From Vibrio sp. FE10 (GTDB lineage Bacteria; Pseudomonadota; Gammaproteobacteria; Enterobacterales; Vibrionaceae): a stretch of DNA of 64,000 nt. Positions within the stretch are counted from its first letter, which is position 1. Every line of letters starts with the position of its first letter. Where the stretch lies: contig NZ_AP028068.1 of assembly GCF_030297155.1 (NCBI RefSeq), forward strand, positions 1,550,001 through 1,614,000, read 5' to 3'. The position numbers were made by a program, and so were the translations under genes. Below the pieces are notes generated by a model. The model worked only from the letters and a program-made list of their open reading frames with translations. It searched no databases and was not told the origin of the DNA. Below, one piece after another: positions 1-8,841 of the stretch.

Positions 1-1110
1 GAAGACAACCGGTTGACCTGCTTCTAGCTTGCCAAAAGTACAGCCTTCATGACGGAAACGACCAAGCGCAGTGCGCTTTTTCGCTCGAGCATTCTCCGTG
101 TAAGGGTCGATTTCAACAATATAACCATGGCCGTTTGCTTCGTTACGGTAATCATCTATCGAGCTTGCACCTGTAGGCTCTACGTTAAAGCGAGTGAATT
201 CATCTAAGCGTTCTTCTGCATTGCCAGCCAATGTTTCCCACAAGTAGCGTGTGCTGCTATCGTCAATACCAATGCGGTCTTGTTCTTCAGTTCGAACGCC
301 GGCATTAACGAAATAGCCTGGCCAGTTTTCTTCACATGTTAGGTAAGTGCCCCAAGGAGTGAAACCATTACCACAGTTGTTTAATGTACCACGCGCTTGG
401 CTGCCATCAGGGGAGAAGCGAGTCACGGTAAGAGCGGTATGTGCGAGTGGGCCAGACAAGTCCATTACGGTAGCGCCAGTGTAGCGGCGGTTGAGTGGAT
501 CGGTATCGACTAATTTCCACATGTTGTCTTCCAGTTGAATTCGGACAACCGACACACCGTGAGCATTAATTTCTTTTCGTACTTCATCAATAACTGTTCG
601 AACACCACCTACTATGGTCTGACCGCTAGGGTGTAGAGCATTCGTATCAATATATTCATGGTTAATACACAATAAACCGTCTACGTTGCTGTCATTTAAT
701 GGGAAAAAGTGCATCCCGTCGTGGTGCATCCCCAACGCATTCAACTGTTCTTCGCTTGTGTTACTACCGTCATCCTTCCATGCACTACCCTGTGCATTAA
801 GCGGTGTCCCCCATGGCACCAAAACTTGTGCCATGTAACCTTGTGGAACAGAGACAGCATCGGTTAGTGAGCCCGGAATTGAATCAAAATTTAGTACCGC
901 ACTAGAGACACCTGCACCATTACCGACTGTAGTATCTGGACTAGAAGAATTACATCCAGAGAGTCCAAAAGCTCCGAACGCCGTCATTGCACTGATGCCG
1001 AGACCACCTTTCAAAACGTTTCTTCTTGATAGGTTAGCGTCGAGTACTTCTTCGAATGGTTTGTTTTTACTCTTATTGAAACGAGTGCTATCAAATGTTT
1101 CCTTGCTCAT
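1..1110 (-). CDS. PhoX-family phosphatase (DUF839), C-terminus cut by window edge
   Basis: 370 N-terminal residues are visible and the gene continues off the left edge. The N-terminus carries a twin-arginine motif (SRRNVLK, about residues 28-34) followed by a hydrophobic stretch ending in LSGC, so Tat export with possible lipidation is likely. Further in are stretches typical of PhoX/DUF839 proteins: CINHEY, and TCEEN after GNGFTPWGTYL. PhoX enzymes are calcium/iron phosphatases that release phosphate from organic esters outside the cytoplasm. The start is supported by AGGAAG eight bases upstream of ATG. No pho box was identified, so phosphate control is not shown. The family call is firm; the substrate is not. 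Confidence 0.88.
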   Translation of the reverse strand, partial: MSKETFDSTRFNKSKNKPFEEVLDANLSRRNVLKGGLGISAMTAFGAFGLSGCNSSSPDTTVGNGAGVSSAVLNFDSIPGSLTDAVSVPQGYMAQVLVPWGTPLNAQGSAWKDDGSNTSEEQLNALGMHHDGMHFFPLNDSNVDGLLCINHEYIDTNALHPSGQTIVGGVRTVIDEVRKEINAHGVSVVRIQLEDNMWKLVDTDPLNRRYTGATVMDLSGPLAHTALTVTRFSPDGSQARGTLNNCGNGFTPWGTYLTCEENWPGYFVNAGVRTEEQDRIGIDDSSTRYLWETLAGNAEERLDEFTRFNVEPTGASSIDDYRNEANGHGYIVEIDPYTENARAKKRTALGRFRHEGCTFGKLEAGQPVVF

Positions 1111-1364
1111 CTGTACTGCTTCCTATTAGTTGTAATTATTATGGGTTAATTATGGCTAGTTCAGTTATTAATCGATTGGTTAATAACTTGGTTCAATGTG
1201 TGAGTCATCCTGAAGCAGTTAAGTGACGGATTTTCATAGATTTGATTAAGGTTTTGTTTCTGTAGCACGAATTTTGCGATTAAGCGTGATGAGCAATACA
1301 AAACTCTTGGGAAATGAAGAGGAACTGTGTATAAGTGCTTTATTAAACGTAGAGAGAGACAGTT

Positions 1365-1706
1365 ATGAAATTAGATAAAATCGAAAACAAAAATCGCCGC
1401 CTTCGTAAGAAATTATACCTAGGTGAATTCGCGATTCTGGGTTTTGAAGTAAGCTGCAAGACATCGATTGCTGATTTTGACCAATACGATGTATTCATTG
1501 ATGAGTTCATCGACTTCATCGATAGCATCGGTCTGTGCTTTGGTGGCGGTGGCCTTGAGTTGTTTGAAGGTTTCCTATGCTCTATTGAGCGTTACCGTTC
1601 AGTAACAGAAGCAGAGCAACTGCAAGTTGCACAATGGCTTGAAGCTCGCGCTGAAGTAAGCAAAGTTGAAGTTAGCGAACTTATTGACGCAAACTACGCA
1701 TTCTAA
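1365..1706 (+). CDS. yggL: YggL-family protein (DUF469)
   Basis: 113 residues with the YggL layout: a basic N-terminus (NRRLRKKLYLGEF), a central glycine-rich turn (FGGGGLELFEGF) and an acidic C-terminal half. E. coli YggL is reported to associate with the 50S ribosomal subunit; the exact role is unclear. The gene stands alone and is followed by a strong terminator at 1780-1812. It diverges from the PhoX gene, with about 250 bp between them. The symbol is by family resemblance, and a second paralogue elsewhere in the genome cannot be excluded. Confidence 0.8.
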   Translation: MKLDKIENKNRRLRKKLYLGEFAILGFEVSCKTSIADFDQYDVFIDEFIDFIDSIGLCFGGGGLELFEGFLCSIERYRSVTEAEQLQVAQWLEARAEVSKVEVSELIDANYAF

Positions 1707-1779
1707 ATTGATGTTGTGCTGTTAGCTCAACCTAGAGGCCTATTACGGCTTTTCGAATGAGCAACAACATGCCAGAACA

Positions 1780-1812
1780 AAGGCCGAATCGGTATATCGA
1801 TTCGGCCTTTTT
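1780..1812 (+). terminator. Rho-independent terminator after the yggL-type gene
   Basis: A 12-bp perfect stem (AAGGCCGAATCG, loop GTATAT, then its complement) ends in a T-run. It lies about 75 bp after the yggL stop. Confidence 0.85.
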
Positions 1813-2103
1813 GCGTTTGTCATATCCCATTTTTCTTCACACTCTGCTCTTTTATAGCTTCATAGGAAGTTAGTGAAACTATGGTTTTCGAATAAATATC
1901 AGCGCTTTACTGTTACTTTTCTTGGTTGGAATAAGTTTGGATAAACTTGTGAGACTTTTATGAGAATTCAATGAAGTTGCTGATAGATTTGATCGCCATT
2001 CTTAGAGTCAAGAACACCACAGTTCGTTCTGACAAAGGTAACGGTATATCGCTGTTATTCGTTTTGTTGGCAACGATAGGACTCAATAAAGGATGGAATC
2101 AAA
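1813..2103. other. Gene-free leader region upstream of the spondin gene
   Basis: Together with the preceding terminator this makes about 400 bp without a gene. No ORF of note was seen. The imperfect 11-bp direct repeat ACTTGTGAG / ACTTTTATGAG at 1945-1964 has the spacing OmpR-type regulators often use, and the response regulator of this locus is of that type. The link is only a suggestion. AAGGATGGA just before 2104 serves as the ribosome site of the next gene. Confidence 0.4.
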
Positions 2104-2787
2104 ATGAATAAACGAACTCAAATCAGCTTAGTGGTTAGCTCTGCTATGTTGGCCTTTGGTACCGCTCAGGTTCAAGCTGCACAGCTAGAGGTGACGGTGA
2201 CGAATGCTACGAAAGGAATCTACTTCACACCGATCTTAGCCGCAGCGCATGACTCTAACTTGTTCATGTTTAGAACCGGTGAAACTGCTTCAGCAGAATT
2301 GGAATCGATGGCGGAAGGTGGAGACATCTCTGGCCTGTCGAGTTTAATCGCCAATGCGGGTGGTGTGGTTGTCGAAAACCCAGCTAGCGGAATACTAAAT
2401 CCTGGAGTGGCGACCACCTTTGATATCGATACTGGTGATTTGGCTTACTTGTCATTAGGCGCGATGTTACTGCCAACCAACGATGGTTTTGTTGGGCTAG
2501 ATAGTTGGAAGATCCCAACCCAAGCCGGTACCTATAAGGCAAACCTAAACAGCTACGATGCAGGTACGGAACCGAATGATGAGTTAGCTGCTAGCATGCC
2601 TAATCCGCCGTTTATAACCTTTGGCGCTGGTGGTACGGGCGTAGAAACCGCGCTTTCAAATACCAAGGTTCATGTTCACCCTGGCAACCTTGGTGACAGT
2701 GATCCGGTTGCCGGTACAAGTGACCTCGATAGTAGCAGCCATCGCTGGTTAAACCCTGTTGCAACTATCACCATCGTTGTGAAGTAA
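2104..2787 (+). CDS. Secreted spondin-domain protein
   Basis: 227 residues. A cleavable Sec signal ends around AQVQAAQ (residues 20-27). The rest matches the bacterial Spondin_N pattern: LEVTVTNAT near the mature start, then ITPI-like FTPILAAAHDSN, a central LGAMLLPTNDGFVGL stretch (around 118-130), and a metal-site-like C-terminal part with VHVHPG and HRWLNPVATITI. Spondin_N domains in animals bind at cell surfaces, but the bacterial versions have no settled function. The next gene, 9 bp downstream, is a related lipoprotein, and a two-component system follows. Family certain, role unknown. Confidence 0.85.
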   Translation: MNKRTQISLVVSSAMLAFGTAQVQAAQLEVTVTNATKGIYFTPILAAAHDSNLFMFRTGETASAELESMAEGGDISGLSSLIANAGGVVVENPASGILNPGVATTFDIDTGDLAYLSLGAMLLPTNDGFVGLDSWKIPTQAGTYKANLNSYDAGTEPNDELAASMPNPPFITFGAGGTGVETALSNTKVHVHPGNLGDSDPVAGTSDLDSSSHRWLNPVATITIVVK

Positions 2788-2796
2788 GGGGGATGT

Positions 2797-3477
2797 ATGA
2801 AAGCTAGAATATTGTTTATCGCGGCTTCTGTCGCCCTGTTGGCTGGTTGTCCGGATGATGACGATGATTATTATCGTTACGATGTCACTGTTACTAACCT
2901 AACGCCTAATCAACCTATGTCACCTCTTGCGGTACTTACTCACAATACGAATTTTGACTTGTTTGAAGTTGGTCAGAGTGCCTCTGTGGATCTTGAATAC
3001 TTAGCAGAAGGCGGAAGCAACTCTCAACTGCTTGCTTTGAGTGATAGCGACGATAATGTTTACCAAGGCATTTCAGGAAATGGGCTGATCTTGTCGGGTG
3101 AAAATGACACGCTCTCCATCCGAGTTGATCCTGCTTTAGAGGGGTATCTTTCTGTTGCTTCGATGTTGGTGAATACCAATGATGCGTTTGTGGGTGAATC
3201 AGGCTTATCGCTTAAGTCGTTAGCAGTCGGCGATACCTTCACCATGAACATGAATGTGTGGGATTCGGGAACGGAGTTAAATGATGAGCTTGCAGCAACC
3301 ATTCCGGGCCCTGCAGGCGGTGGTGAGGGCTTTAATAGCGTAAGAAATGACAATGATGTGGTGAGCTTCCACTCTGGCGTCGTCAGTCAAGATGATGGTT
3401 TAACAACCTCTGCTCTAAGTGCTAATCATCGCTTCCTTAATCCCGGTGCGAGAATCACCATTACTAGAACTGAATGA
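2797..3477 (+). CDS. Spondin-domain lipoprotein
   Basis: 226 residues and a paralogue of the upstream protein. The signal peptide ends in the lipobox LLAGC (Cys17), followed by the acidic linker PDDDDD, so it is probably outer-membrane anchored. Shared landmarks include YDVTVTNLT, SPLAVLTHNTNFDLF, ASMLVNTNDAFVG, WDSGTELNDELAA and HRFLNPGARITI. It lacks the VHVHPG string of its neighbour and has VVSFHSGVV there. A very strong ribosome site (AGGGGGATGT) lies between the two genes, so they are cotranscribed. A soluble and a tethered copy of one domain suggest a partner or sensing pair; that is inference. Confidence 0.83.
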   Translation: MKARILFIAASVALLAGCPDDDDDYYRYDVTVTNLTPNQPMSPLAVLTHNTNFDLFEVGQSASVDLEYLAEGGSNSQLLALSDSDDNVYQGISGNGLILSGENDTLSIRVDPALEGYLSVASMLVNTNDAFVGESGLSLKSLAVGDTFTMNMNVWDSGTELNDELAATIPGPAGGGEGFNSVRNDNDVVSFHSGVVSQDDGLTTSALSANHRFLNPGARITITRTE

Positions 3478-3559
3478 TTGGGTTAAGCGTGAAATGAAAG
3501 AATTCCTGCTCTGTTCCGGTCAATTGAAAGGTGGGTAGACTCCGAATAGAGCAGGGATC

Positions 3560-4291
3560 ATGAATAGTGCTGCGGTAAATTTGATGGCAAACATATTATT
3601 GGTTGAAGACGACGATGATTTAGCGGAACTGGTGCAAATGCATCTCAAGTTCCAAGGTCATCATGTCGAAAGAGCCAATACGATTGAAAAAGCGCAGGCT
3701 CTATATCTGGATGGTCAGTTTGATTTAGTCGTCCTCGATCGAGGTTTACCTGATGGTGATGGGCTCGACTTTTGTCGGATGATCCGTCAGCAAGAAGATT
3801 GGACTCCCGTGTTGATGCTCACAGCAAGAGACGCTGAACTGGATAAAGTCTCGGGTTTAGAAGCCGGTGTCGATGATTACATCACCAAGCCATTCAGTGT
3901 GCTCGAGTTTCAAGCTCGTGTCCGTAATGTCTTACGTCGGGTTAATCATACAGAAGCCACAACCAAAGAGGCTCCAACAACGGAATCTGTGATGAGTTTT
4001 GGTGGCCTTACCATTCAACCGGAGCGTCATCAGGTTTCTTTAAACAACCAAGATGTCTTGTTGACCGCGACAGAGTTTACTTTACTTCATTTCTTAGCCA
4101 CCCGTCCGGGTCGAGTGTATAGCAAAGATGAGCTGCTTGATCATGTATGGCACACCAACCATTCAGGCTACCACCACACCGTTTGTAGCACCGTCAATCG
4201 CTTGCGAACCAAGCTTGCTATGCCAAATAGCGATGATGACTTCATCAAGACTGTTTGGGGTGTTGGGTATAAGTTTGAATCGAAGGCTTAG
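3560..4291 (+). CDS. OmpR/PhoB-type response regulator
   Basis: 243 residues. The receiver domain has the acidic pocket (LLVEDDDD), phospho-acceptor Asp60 (VVLDRGLPDGDG), Thr in LMLTARD and Lys in ITKPF. A winged-helix DNA-binding domain fills roughly residues 145-240 (TEFTLLHFLATRPGRVYSKDELLDHVW ending in GVGYKFE, seen in parts). AGGGATC precedes the ATG at 3560, favouring it over the in-frame ATG at 3584. It sits 82 bp after the spondin lipoprotein and 58 bp before the sensor kinase, so the four genes look like one unit. Its target is not known; the spondin genes are the obvious guess. Confidence 0.92.
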   Translation: MNSAAVNLMANILLVEDDDDLAELVQMHLKFQGHHVERANTIEKAQALYLDGQFDLVVLDRGLPDGDGLDFCRMIRQQEDWTPVLMLTARDAELDKVSGLEAGVDDYITKPFSVLEFQARVRNVLRRVNHTEATTKEAPTTESVMSFGGLTIQPERHQVSLNNQDVLLTATEFTLLHFLATRPGRVYSKDELLDHVWHTNHSGYHHTVCSTVNRLRTKLAMPNSDDDFIKTVWGVGYKFESKA

Positions 4292-4349
4292 GGTTTGATT
4301 CTCGCTTTTTAAGTTCATTAATAGAAACAGAATTCATTAGGGAGTAAGT

Positions 4350-5723
4350 ATGAGTTTTAAGTCGCGCTTAGTGTTGTTTACCAGCTTGTGGTTTCTATTG
4401 GTGAGTGTGGTCATCGCCTACACCTATCATTGGCAAAAAGAGACTATTGAGCAACGAACAAAACAGAGCTTACACAAAGAGCTCGCGGTTCACATGCGCG
4501 ATGATAACCCTCTAATGATAGGCACTGACTACAACCCGAAAGCCCTCAAATCTATCTTTCATACCTTAATGTTGATAGGGCCAGATTTTGACATCTACTT
4601 TCTCGACAGTCAGGGCAATATCACCACGCACGCTGCGCCTGAAGGAACTAAACTTGCAAGCCAAATTGATTTAGCGCCGATTAAACAGTTTCTAAATGAT
4701 GAGCCTTATCCTATTTTGGGAGAAGACCCGATCAACCCAGATTCTCGCAAGGTGTTTTCTGTCGCAGCGATCGAAGAGTTAGGATCTACGGTTGGGTATC
4801 TTTATGTGCTCATTGGCAGTAATCGACATACTGTGATTGCCAACTCGCAAGTAGACACGCCTTATATCGCACTGGCTGGCCTGATGTTGGTCTCTATTTT
4901 GGGTTTTGCCATAGGGGCTTATCTATTGGTTAAACGCAGCTTGTTGAACCCGATAGAAGCTGTAACCGATAAGTTGCAACAGCAAGCCGAACAAGATTTC
5001 CGTTTAGAACCTAATTTCACACACCAAGTACCAGAACTGGTGCCAATTGCGCGTTCTTATCAGTTGATGGCAAAACACATTCAACAACAATTCCTGCAAC
5101 TGGAATACCAGTCATCGCATCGTAGGCAGAGCCTATTGCAGTTAAGTCATGATCTTAAAACACCACTATCGAGTGTGTTGGGTTATCTAGAAACGTGGAA
5201 GATTCAAAATCCACAATCGGATCCGTTGATCGATGTGGCCTACCGCAATGGCAATAAGCTATCAGATCAGCTTCATTCGCTGTTAGACAGTGCCAAGCAT
5301 GATAATCCTGTTCCCACGTATCAATACGCTTCGATCGATTTGAATGCGTTGATGAGTGAGTGTTTGGATACAATACGAAGCAAATATCTTCATAAAAATG
5401 TTCAGCTTAACGTCAACATGCCTGATGAAATAAAGGCAGTAGGGGATAGTGATTTACTTGAGCGATTGGTTTTAAACTTGCTAGATAATGCGTTGAGGCA
5501 CAGCCCTAGTGGGACGACAGTGTCTTTGAGTGTTGGTTTAGAGTCGGATGCAAAACGAGTCAAGGTCGTGATCCATAATGAGATTGAGCAGGAAGCGCCA
5601 AACGGGTCATTGGGTATCGGCACCAAAATCGCTCAGTCGATACTAATGCTGCATCACAGTGTGTTAGAGACGACCAAGGCAGAGAACTCATTTCAGCAAA
5701 GCTTCTATTTGCCGTCGATATAG
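4350..5723 (+). CDS. Membrane sensor histidine kinase
   Basis: 457 residues. TM1 lies at about 7-26, a periplasmic domain of about 145 residues follows, and TM2 is at about 172-194, then HAMP. The HisKA H-box is LSHDLKTPLSS with the phosphorylated His267. The N-box is LVLNLLDNALRHSPSG. The ATPase G-region is short: only SLGIGTKIAQSIL is seen, and the usual DxGxG G1 box is replaced by EIEQEAPNGS. A weak or atypical ATP lid is therefore possible. Partner of the response regulator upstream. The periplasmic domain could sense the two spondin proteins or their ligand; this is untested. Confidence 0.9.
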   Translation: MSFKSRLVLFTSLWFLLVSVVIAYTYHWQKETIEQRTKQSLHKELAVHMRDDNPLMIGTDYNPKALKSIFHTLMLIGPDFDIYFLDSQGNITTHAAPEGTKLASQIDLAPIKQFLNDEPYPILGEDPINPDSRKVFSVAAIEELGSTVGYLYVLIGSNRHTVIANSQVDTPYIALAGLMLVSILGFAIGAYLLVKRSLLNPIEAVTDKLQQQAEQDFRLEPNFTHQVPELVPIARSYQLMAKHIQQQFLQLEYQSSHRRQSLLQLSHDLKTPLSSVLGYLETWKIQNPQSDPLIDVAYRNGNKLSDQLHSLLDSAKHDNPVPTYQYASIDLNALMSECLDTIRSKYLHKNVQLNVNMPDEIKAVGDSDLLERLVLNLLDNALRHSPSGTTVSLSVGLESDAKRVKVVIHNEIEQEAPNGSLGIGTKIAQSILMLHHSVLETTKAENSFQQSFYLPSI

Positions 5724-5771
5724 CGTTGTTTGCGTTCGATTTAGTTCTACTAGGATTAGCTTAGGGCATAG

Positions 5772-5803
5772 ACGAGTTGTTCACTGAGGCTCGAACAACT
5801 CGT
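5772..5803. other. Strong hairpin between convergent genes
   Basis: ACGAGTTGTTC and its exact complement are separated by 10 bases, between the sensor kinase stop and the end of the minus-strand gene at 5830. No T-run follows on either strand, so it is not a standard intrinsic terminator. It could still protect or end transcripts from both sides. Confidence 0.45.
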
Positions 5804-5829
5804 TGAGAAGCTATTAAGTTGAAGAGGCT

Positions 5830-6309
5830 TTAAGCGTCTTCATTTCCTTCTTCGTTGCTTTCTTCGTTGCCTTCATTCACTTTCGCGTAGAAATGAAGAA
5901 GCTCTGTCAGCTCTTTTACCCAACCAAATGCTTCTGTCGGTGCTTTTACCAAAATCTTCTCTACCTTCTCACAATGAGTTTCAAGGTCGATGGCTTGCTC
6001 AAGGTTGAACGACATCGCATAGAAGTGCCAAAGTAATAGACGTGTCATGCGCTCGATGTTTTGTTTCGAGTTATCTGACTCACTAAATGCTAGGTTCACT
6101 TCACTCAGTGCGATTGCAGTCATTCGTAGCATCGCGTCAAACTTCGCTGATTGCATGCGCTCTTCACTGGTGACTTCTTCCTGCTCAAAAGTAAACAACT
6201 CCGTCATCGCATCTTCCGGGACAAGACGATGGATCATTCTTAAACTAAATTCTTCTAGTTCTTCACGAGGCATGGTGTTTAAGCAAGTTAAAGTGTAATC
6301 GCGTTGCAT
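5830..6309 (-). CDS. Hypothetical helical protein
   Basis: 159 residues, not recognised. It has no signal peptide or membrane segment. It is predicted mostly helical with many Glu and Leu residues and ends in an acidic, Asn/Glu-rich tail (NEGNEESNEEGNEDA). The start at 6309 (MQRDYTL) has an AAGAGA ribosome site. An upstream in-frame TTG at 6330 is less likely. It is a single gene with free space on both sides. Probably a cytoplasmic protein; no function can be offered. Confidence 0.7.
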   Translation of the reverse strand: MQRDYTLTCLNTMPREELEEFSLRMIHRLVPEDAMTELFTFEQEEVTSEERMQSAKFDAMLRMTAIALSEVNLAFSESDNSKQNIERMTRLLLWHFYAMSFNLEQAIDLETHCEKVEKILVKAPTEAFGWVKELTELLHFYAKVNEGNEESNEEGNEDA

Positions 6310-6494
6310 AGCGTTCTCTTGGATGAGCAAAAAGGTCGGACAGTTTAATGGAGAAGTGAGCTTAGAAAAAGCAGATTCTAGTTAGTGCCGGTTTAGAGGG
6401 GCGATTAACTGACGTTTTCAATCAATTGAGCTTTGTTTGCCTGAGTCCTAGCGAAATGAACTCATAAAGGGTTCATTTCGCTAAACTAAGCGTA

Positions 6495-7424
6495 TTAAAC
6501 CCTTTTGTGAGTCGGCGGTCGATACTGCATAGACTGGTCGTCTTTCATAAAGATGTTGCTCGCTACTAAACTGCCGATACAAATCGAACCAAGTGCAATC
6601 CAAGTCACGGTGTCTGGTATTTCGTTAAACAGTGGAATAGCCAACAATGTCGCGATGGCCGGAGTCGCACTGCCGAATGCGGCTGAACGCTCTGCCCCTA
6701 GGGTGTTAACCGCATAAAGGTAAGTGAACGCCGCTATTAAACCAGCACCGACGCCTTGTACCGCTGAGTGTATTGATAGCTCCGCTATTGGCCATTGTGC
6801 TATTGGCGTGACCATAAGATGGCTAGGCAATGTTCCTGTTAAGATCAAAAATAGCAATAACAGGGTCGACGACAAGGAAATAAACCCTGCACTGATTAGC
6901 GCGTTAAGGTTTGCAACACGAGCCGAAATGGTAAAGGTTGCCCACATTAAACTTGCACACAGGAATAGCAGGTGGCCTTTTGTGTATTCAAAGTTGAAAT
7001 CACTGAGGCTACTCCCTAAGAACAGTAAGATCCCCAATAGGACTAAGCTGAGCCCAGCAATACGGTGTCGACTGAGTGGTTGTTTGAAAAAAAGTACCGC
7101 AATACCCGTCACAAAGAGAGGCAACGTGCCCGGTACGAGAGCACTGCCATGCGAAACCGGTACAAAGTGCATCGCGGTACCGGTGACTAATAAATAGGGG
7201 AGGCCACTGCCAGCAAACATGCCTGCGAGGTAGCGCTTGGGGACTGAAGAGATAGCATTGCGCGCTTTCCATACTAAAGGAAATAAAACTAAGGCAGGAA
7301 TGAGAAATCGGGTGAGTGCAATATCTGCGGGTGTCAGAGCTGAGTTTGCGCCTCCTTTTAGGGAGAGAAAAAAGCTTGCCCAGATGAGCAGAGTAATCAC
7401 GATAGATAAGTAGCCAAGATTCAT
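6495..7424 (-). CDS. DMT-superfamily transporter (two EamA domains)
   Basis: 309 residues with about ten hydrophobic segments arranged as two EamA halves. The first half contains the typical ALTPADIALTRFLIPA stretch and the second ends in ERSAAFGSATPAIATLLAIPLFNE. Such proteins export amino acids or other small metabolites across the inner membrane. ATG 7424 (MNLGYL) is chosen over an in-frame TTG at 7433. It is divergent from an Lrp-type regulator 170 bp away. That pairing is common for amino-acid exporters, which suggests, but does not prove, amino-acid export. Confidence 0.9.
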   Translation of the reverse strand: MNLGYLSIVITLLIWASFFLSLKGGANSALTPADIALTRFLIPALVLFPLVWKARNAISSVPKRYLAGMFAGSGLPYLLVTGTAMHFVPVSHGSALVPGTLPLFVTGIAVLFFKQPLSRHRIAGLSLVLLGILLFLGSSLSDFNFEYTKGHLLFLCASLMWATFTISARVANLNALISAGFISLSSTLLLLFLILTGTLPSHLMVTPIAQWPIAELSIHSAVQGVGAGLIAAFTYLYAVNTLGAERSAAFGSATPAIATLLAIPLFNEIPDTVTWIALGSICIGSLVASNIFMKDDQSMQYRPPTHKRV

Positions 7425-7595
7425 AGTAAACAAGGAAAATGGATGGTGCTTAATTATGAATTAAGACTTATGCCACAAGTTGGCAAGTTTTGACCTTATT
7501 TGAGTTTAGCTTGATGATTTTTGCTAATATTTATTAGAATATTAACTCATTCCACTCAATTTGATTTTCTCACCAACTAAGGTTTCGCGTTTTCT

Positions 7596-8054
7596 ATGGA
7601 CAGAATTGACAGACATCTACTCGAATTGCTGCAAAAAGACGGCAGATTAACGACCGCTGAATTAGCGGACGAAGTGGGTTTATCACCTTCGCCGTGTGCA
7701 AGGCGCATTAAAAGGCTGGAAGAAAAAGGGATCATCGACGGCTATCGCGTCAGTCTATCGCGAGAACAAGTCGGAATCGCAATGAGTGTCTTCGTTGAGG
7801 TGAGTCTAAACAACCACCAAGAAGTGTCGATCGATAAATTTGAAGGCGCTATCGTCGAAATGGAAGAAGTGATCAGTTGCCACGTGGTATCTGGCGCTTA
7901 TGATTATCTGTTAGAAGTGGTCAGCCCAAATCTTATGGCCTATGAGGCGTTTACAAGAAAGCTGCAACGGCTTTCAAACGTAAAGGACATCCATACGCAT
8001 CTCGCGATTAGACAAGTGAAAGGTAATGCACCACTGCCTGTCTATGTTGATTAA
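7596..8054 (+). CDS. Lrp/AsnC-family transcriptional regulator
   Basis: 152 residues. The N-terminal helix-turn-helix (LLELLQKDGRLTTAELADEV, then LSPSPCARRIKRLEEKGII) is followed by an RAM/AsnC ligand domain (VFVEVSL, VISCHVVSGAYDYLLEVV, AIRQVKGNAPLPV). Lrp-type regulators bind amino acids and work as octamers. It faces the DMT transporter gene and probably controls it from the shared 170-bp region. It is a local regulator rather than global Lrp: the sequence is of the AsnC/Lrp-like side branch. Confidence 0.92.
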   Translation: MDRIDRHLLELLQKDGRLTTAELADEVGLSPSPCARRIKRLEEKGIIDGYRVSLSREQVGIAMSVFVEVSLNNHQEVSIDKFEGAIVEMEEVISCHVVSGAYDYLLEVVSPNLMAYEAFTRKLQRLSNVKDIHTHLAIRQVKGNAPLPVYVD

Positions 8055-8175
8055 GATGAAAGGGTTGCGATTACACATTGAGGTTGATCAGTGAGCTGAA
8101 AAAGCAAAGATCTACTGCTGATAAAAAAGTCACAAATAAAACTAGACTAGGCTCGACGGCTTAAGAGAGTAGACA

Positions 8176-8209
8176 TAAAAAACGGAGCACCTTGTGAAAG
8201 GTACTCCGT
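8176..8209 (-). terminator. Terminator for the minus-strand 80-residue gene
   Basis: Read on the minus strand, ACGGAGTACCTT pairs with AAGGTGCTCCGT (one mismatch) and is followed by six T. It lies just beyond the stop of the gene at 8226. Confidence 0.7.
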
Positions 8210-8225
8210 ATGTATAGGTGCAAAA

Positions 8226-8468
8226 TCAGTGATATTTAAAGTTAGAGATTGAACAATCTCCGGTTTTTACATTAATTCTGAATGAAAAAGCATGTGAATG
8301 GTAATCCACACCGTCATTCCAAATTGTCTCTCCAAATATCTTACATAGCTCTAGCTCACTTACTGAACCGAACTCTTCCATGTGTTTAGCGACAGATAAA
8401 AGTTTACCTCTTATCTCTGCAGTCCCTTCCGTGTTACTCAAGCAGTTGAAAGCCATAGTCTTTTGCAT
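8226..8468 (-). CDS. Hypothetical 80-residue protein
   Basis: Not recognised. Small and soluble, with Cys at about 9, 42 and 72 and a His-containing stretch (VDYHSHAFSF). The start at 8468 has AGGT six bases upstream; MAFN at 8456 is an alternative. A good terminator follows at 8176-8209, which supports a real, singly transcribed gene. Spacing of more than 170 bp on both sides gives no context clue. Confidence 0.55.
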   Translation of the reverse strand: MQKTMAFNCLSNTEGTAEIRGKLLSVAKHMEEFGSVSELELCKIFGETIWNDGVDYHSHAFSFRINVKTGDCSISNFKYH

Positions 8469-8691
8469 ATTACCTAGCCAAAATGTTTCTTGTTATTAAG
8501 TTATATGAAGATTCATGATAACAATTTTCTGGCGTTTGTAAATCTATTTTGTGATGAATATCTCACATATTTGCTTGCATTGGTCGGAAAGTAAACTTTA
8601 TTGTTGATAGTTACCACATTAACTTTACAAGCTATTGATAAAGCTTTGATTAACGATTTTTCTGAATATTTTTACAGGAGAGTAGTCCGTT

Positions 8692-8841
8692 ATGACGAGA
8701 AATCCAGTCGATGAGCAGAGAAAGTCGAGTGTGGGTTTCAGTTTGAAGCATCGTTTATTGGTGCTTTTGTATGACGTGCTTCATCTATCATATTGGCTTC
8801 CTTACGATACTTTGACGACAGCTGACGGAATTTATCGCTGA
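8692..8841 (+). pseudogene. Possible remnant: short ORF with strong ribosome site
   Basis: A 49-codon ORF begins after AGGAGAG, nine bases upstream of ATG 8692. It reads MTRNPVDEQRKSSVGFSLKH, then RLLVLLYDVLHL, which looks like the cytoplasmic lead and first membrane helix of a sensor-type membrane protein. It then runs antisense into the 3' end of the gene at 8738-9313 and stops at once. It may be the head of a lost gene, or chance. Low confidence. Confidence 0.3.

Noticed and set aside
5772..5803. Intrinsic terminator between the sensor kinase and the gene at 5830
   Set aside because: Good stem but no T-run on either strand; kept only as a hairpin.
6724..7197. 157-residue plus-strand reading frame
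   Set aside because: Lies wholly opposite the DMT transporter gene, with Lys/Arg/Ala-biased composition and no ribosome site.
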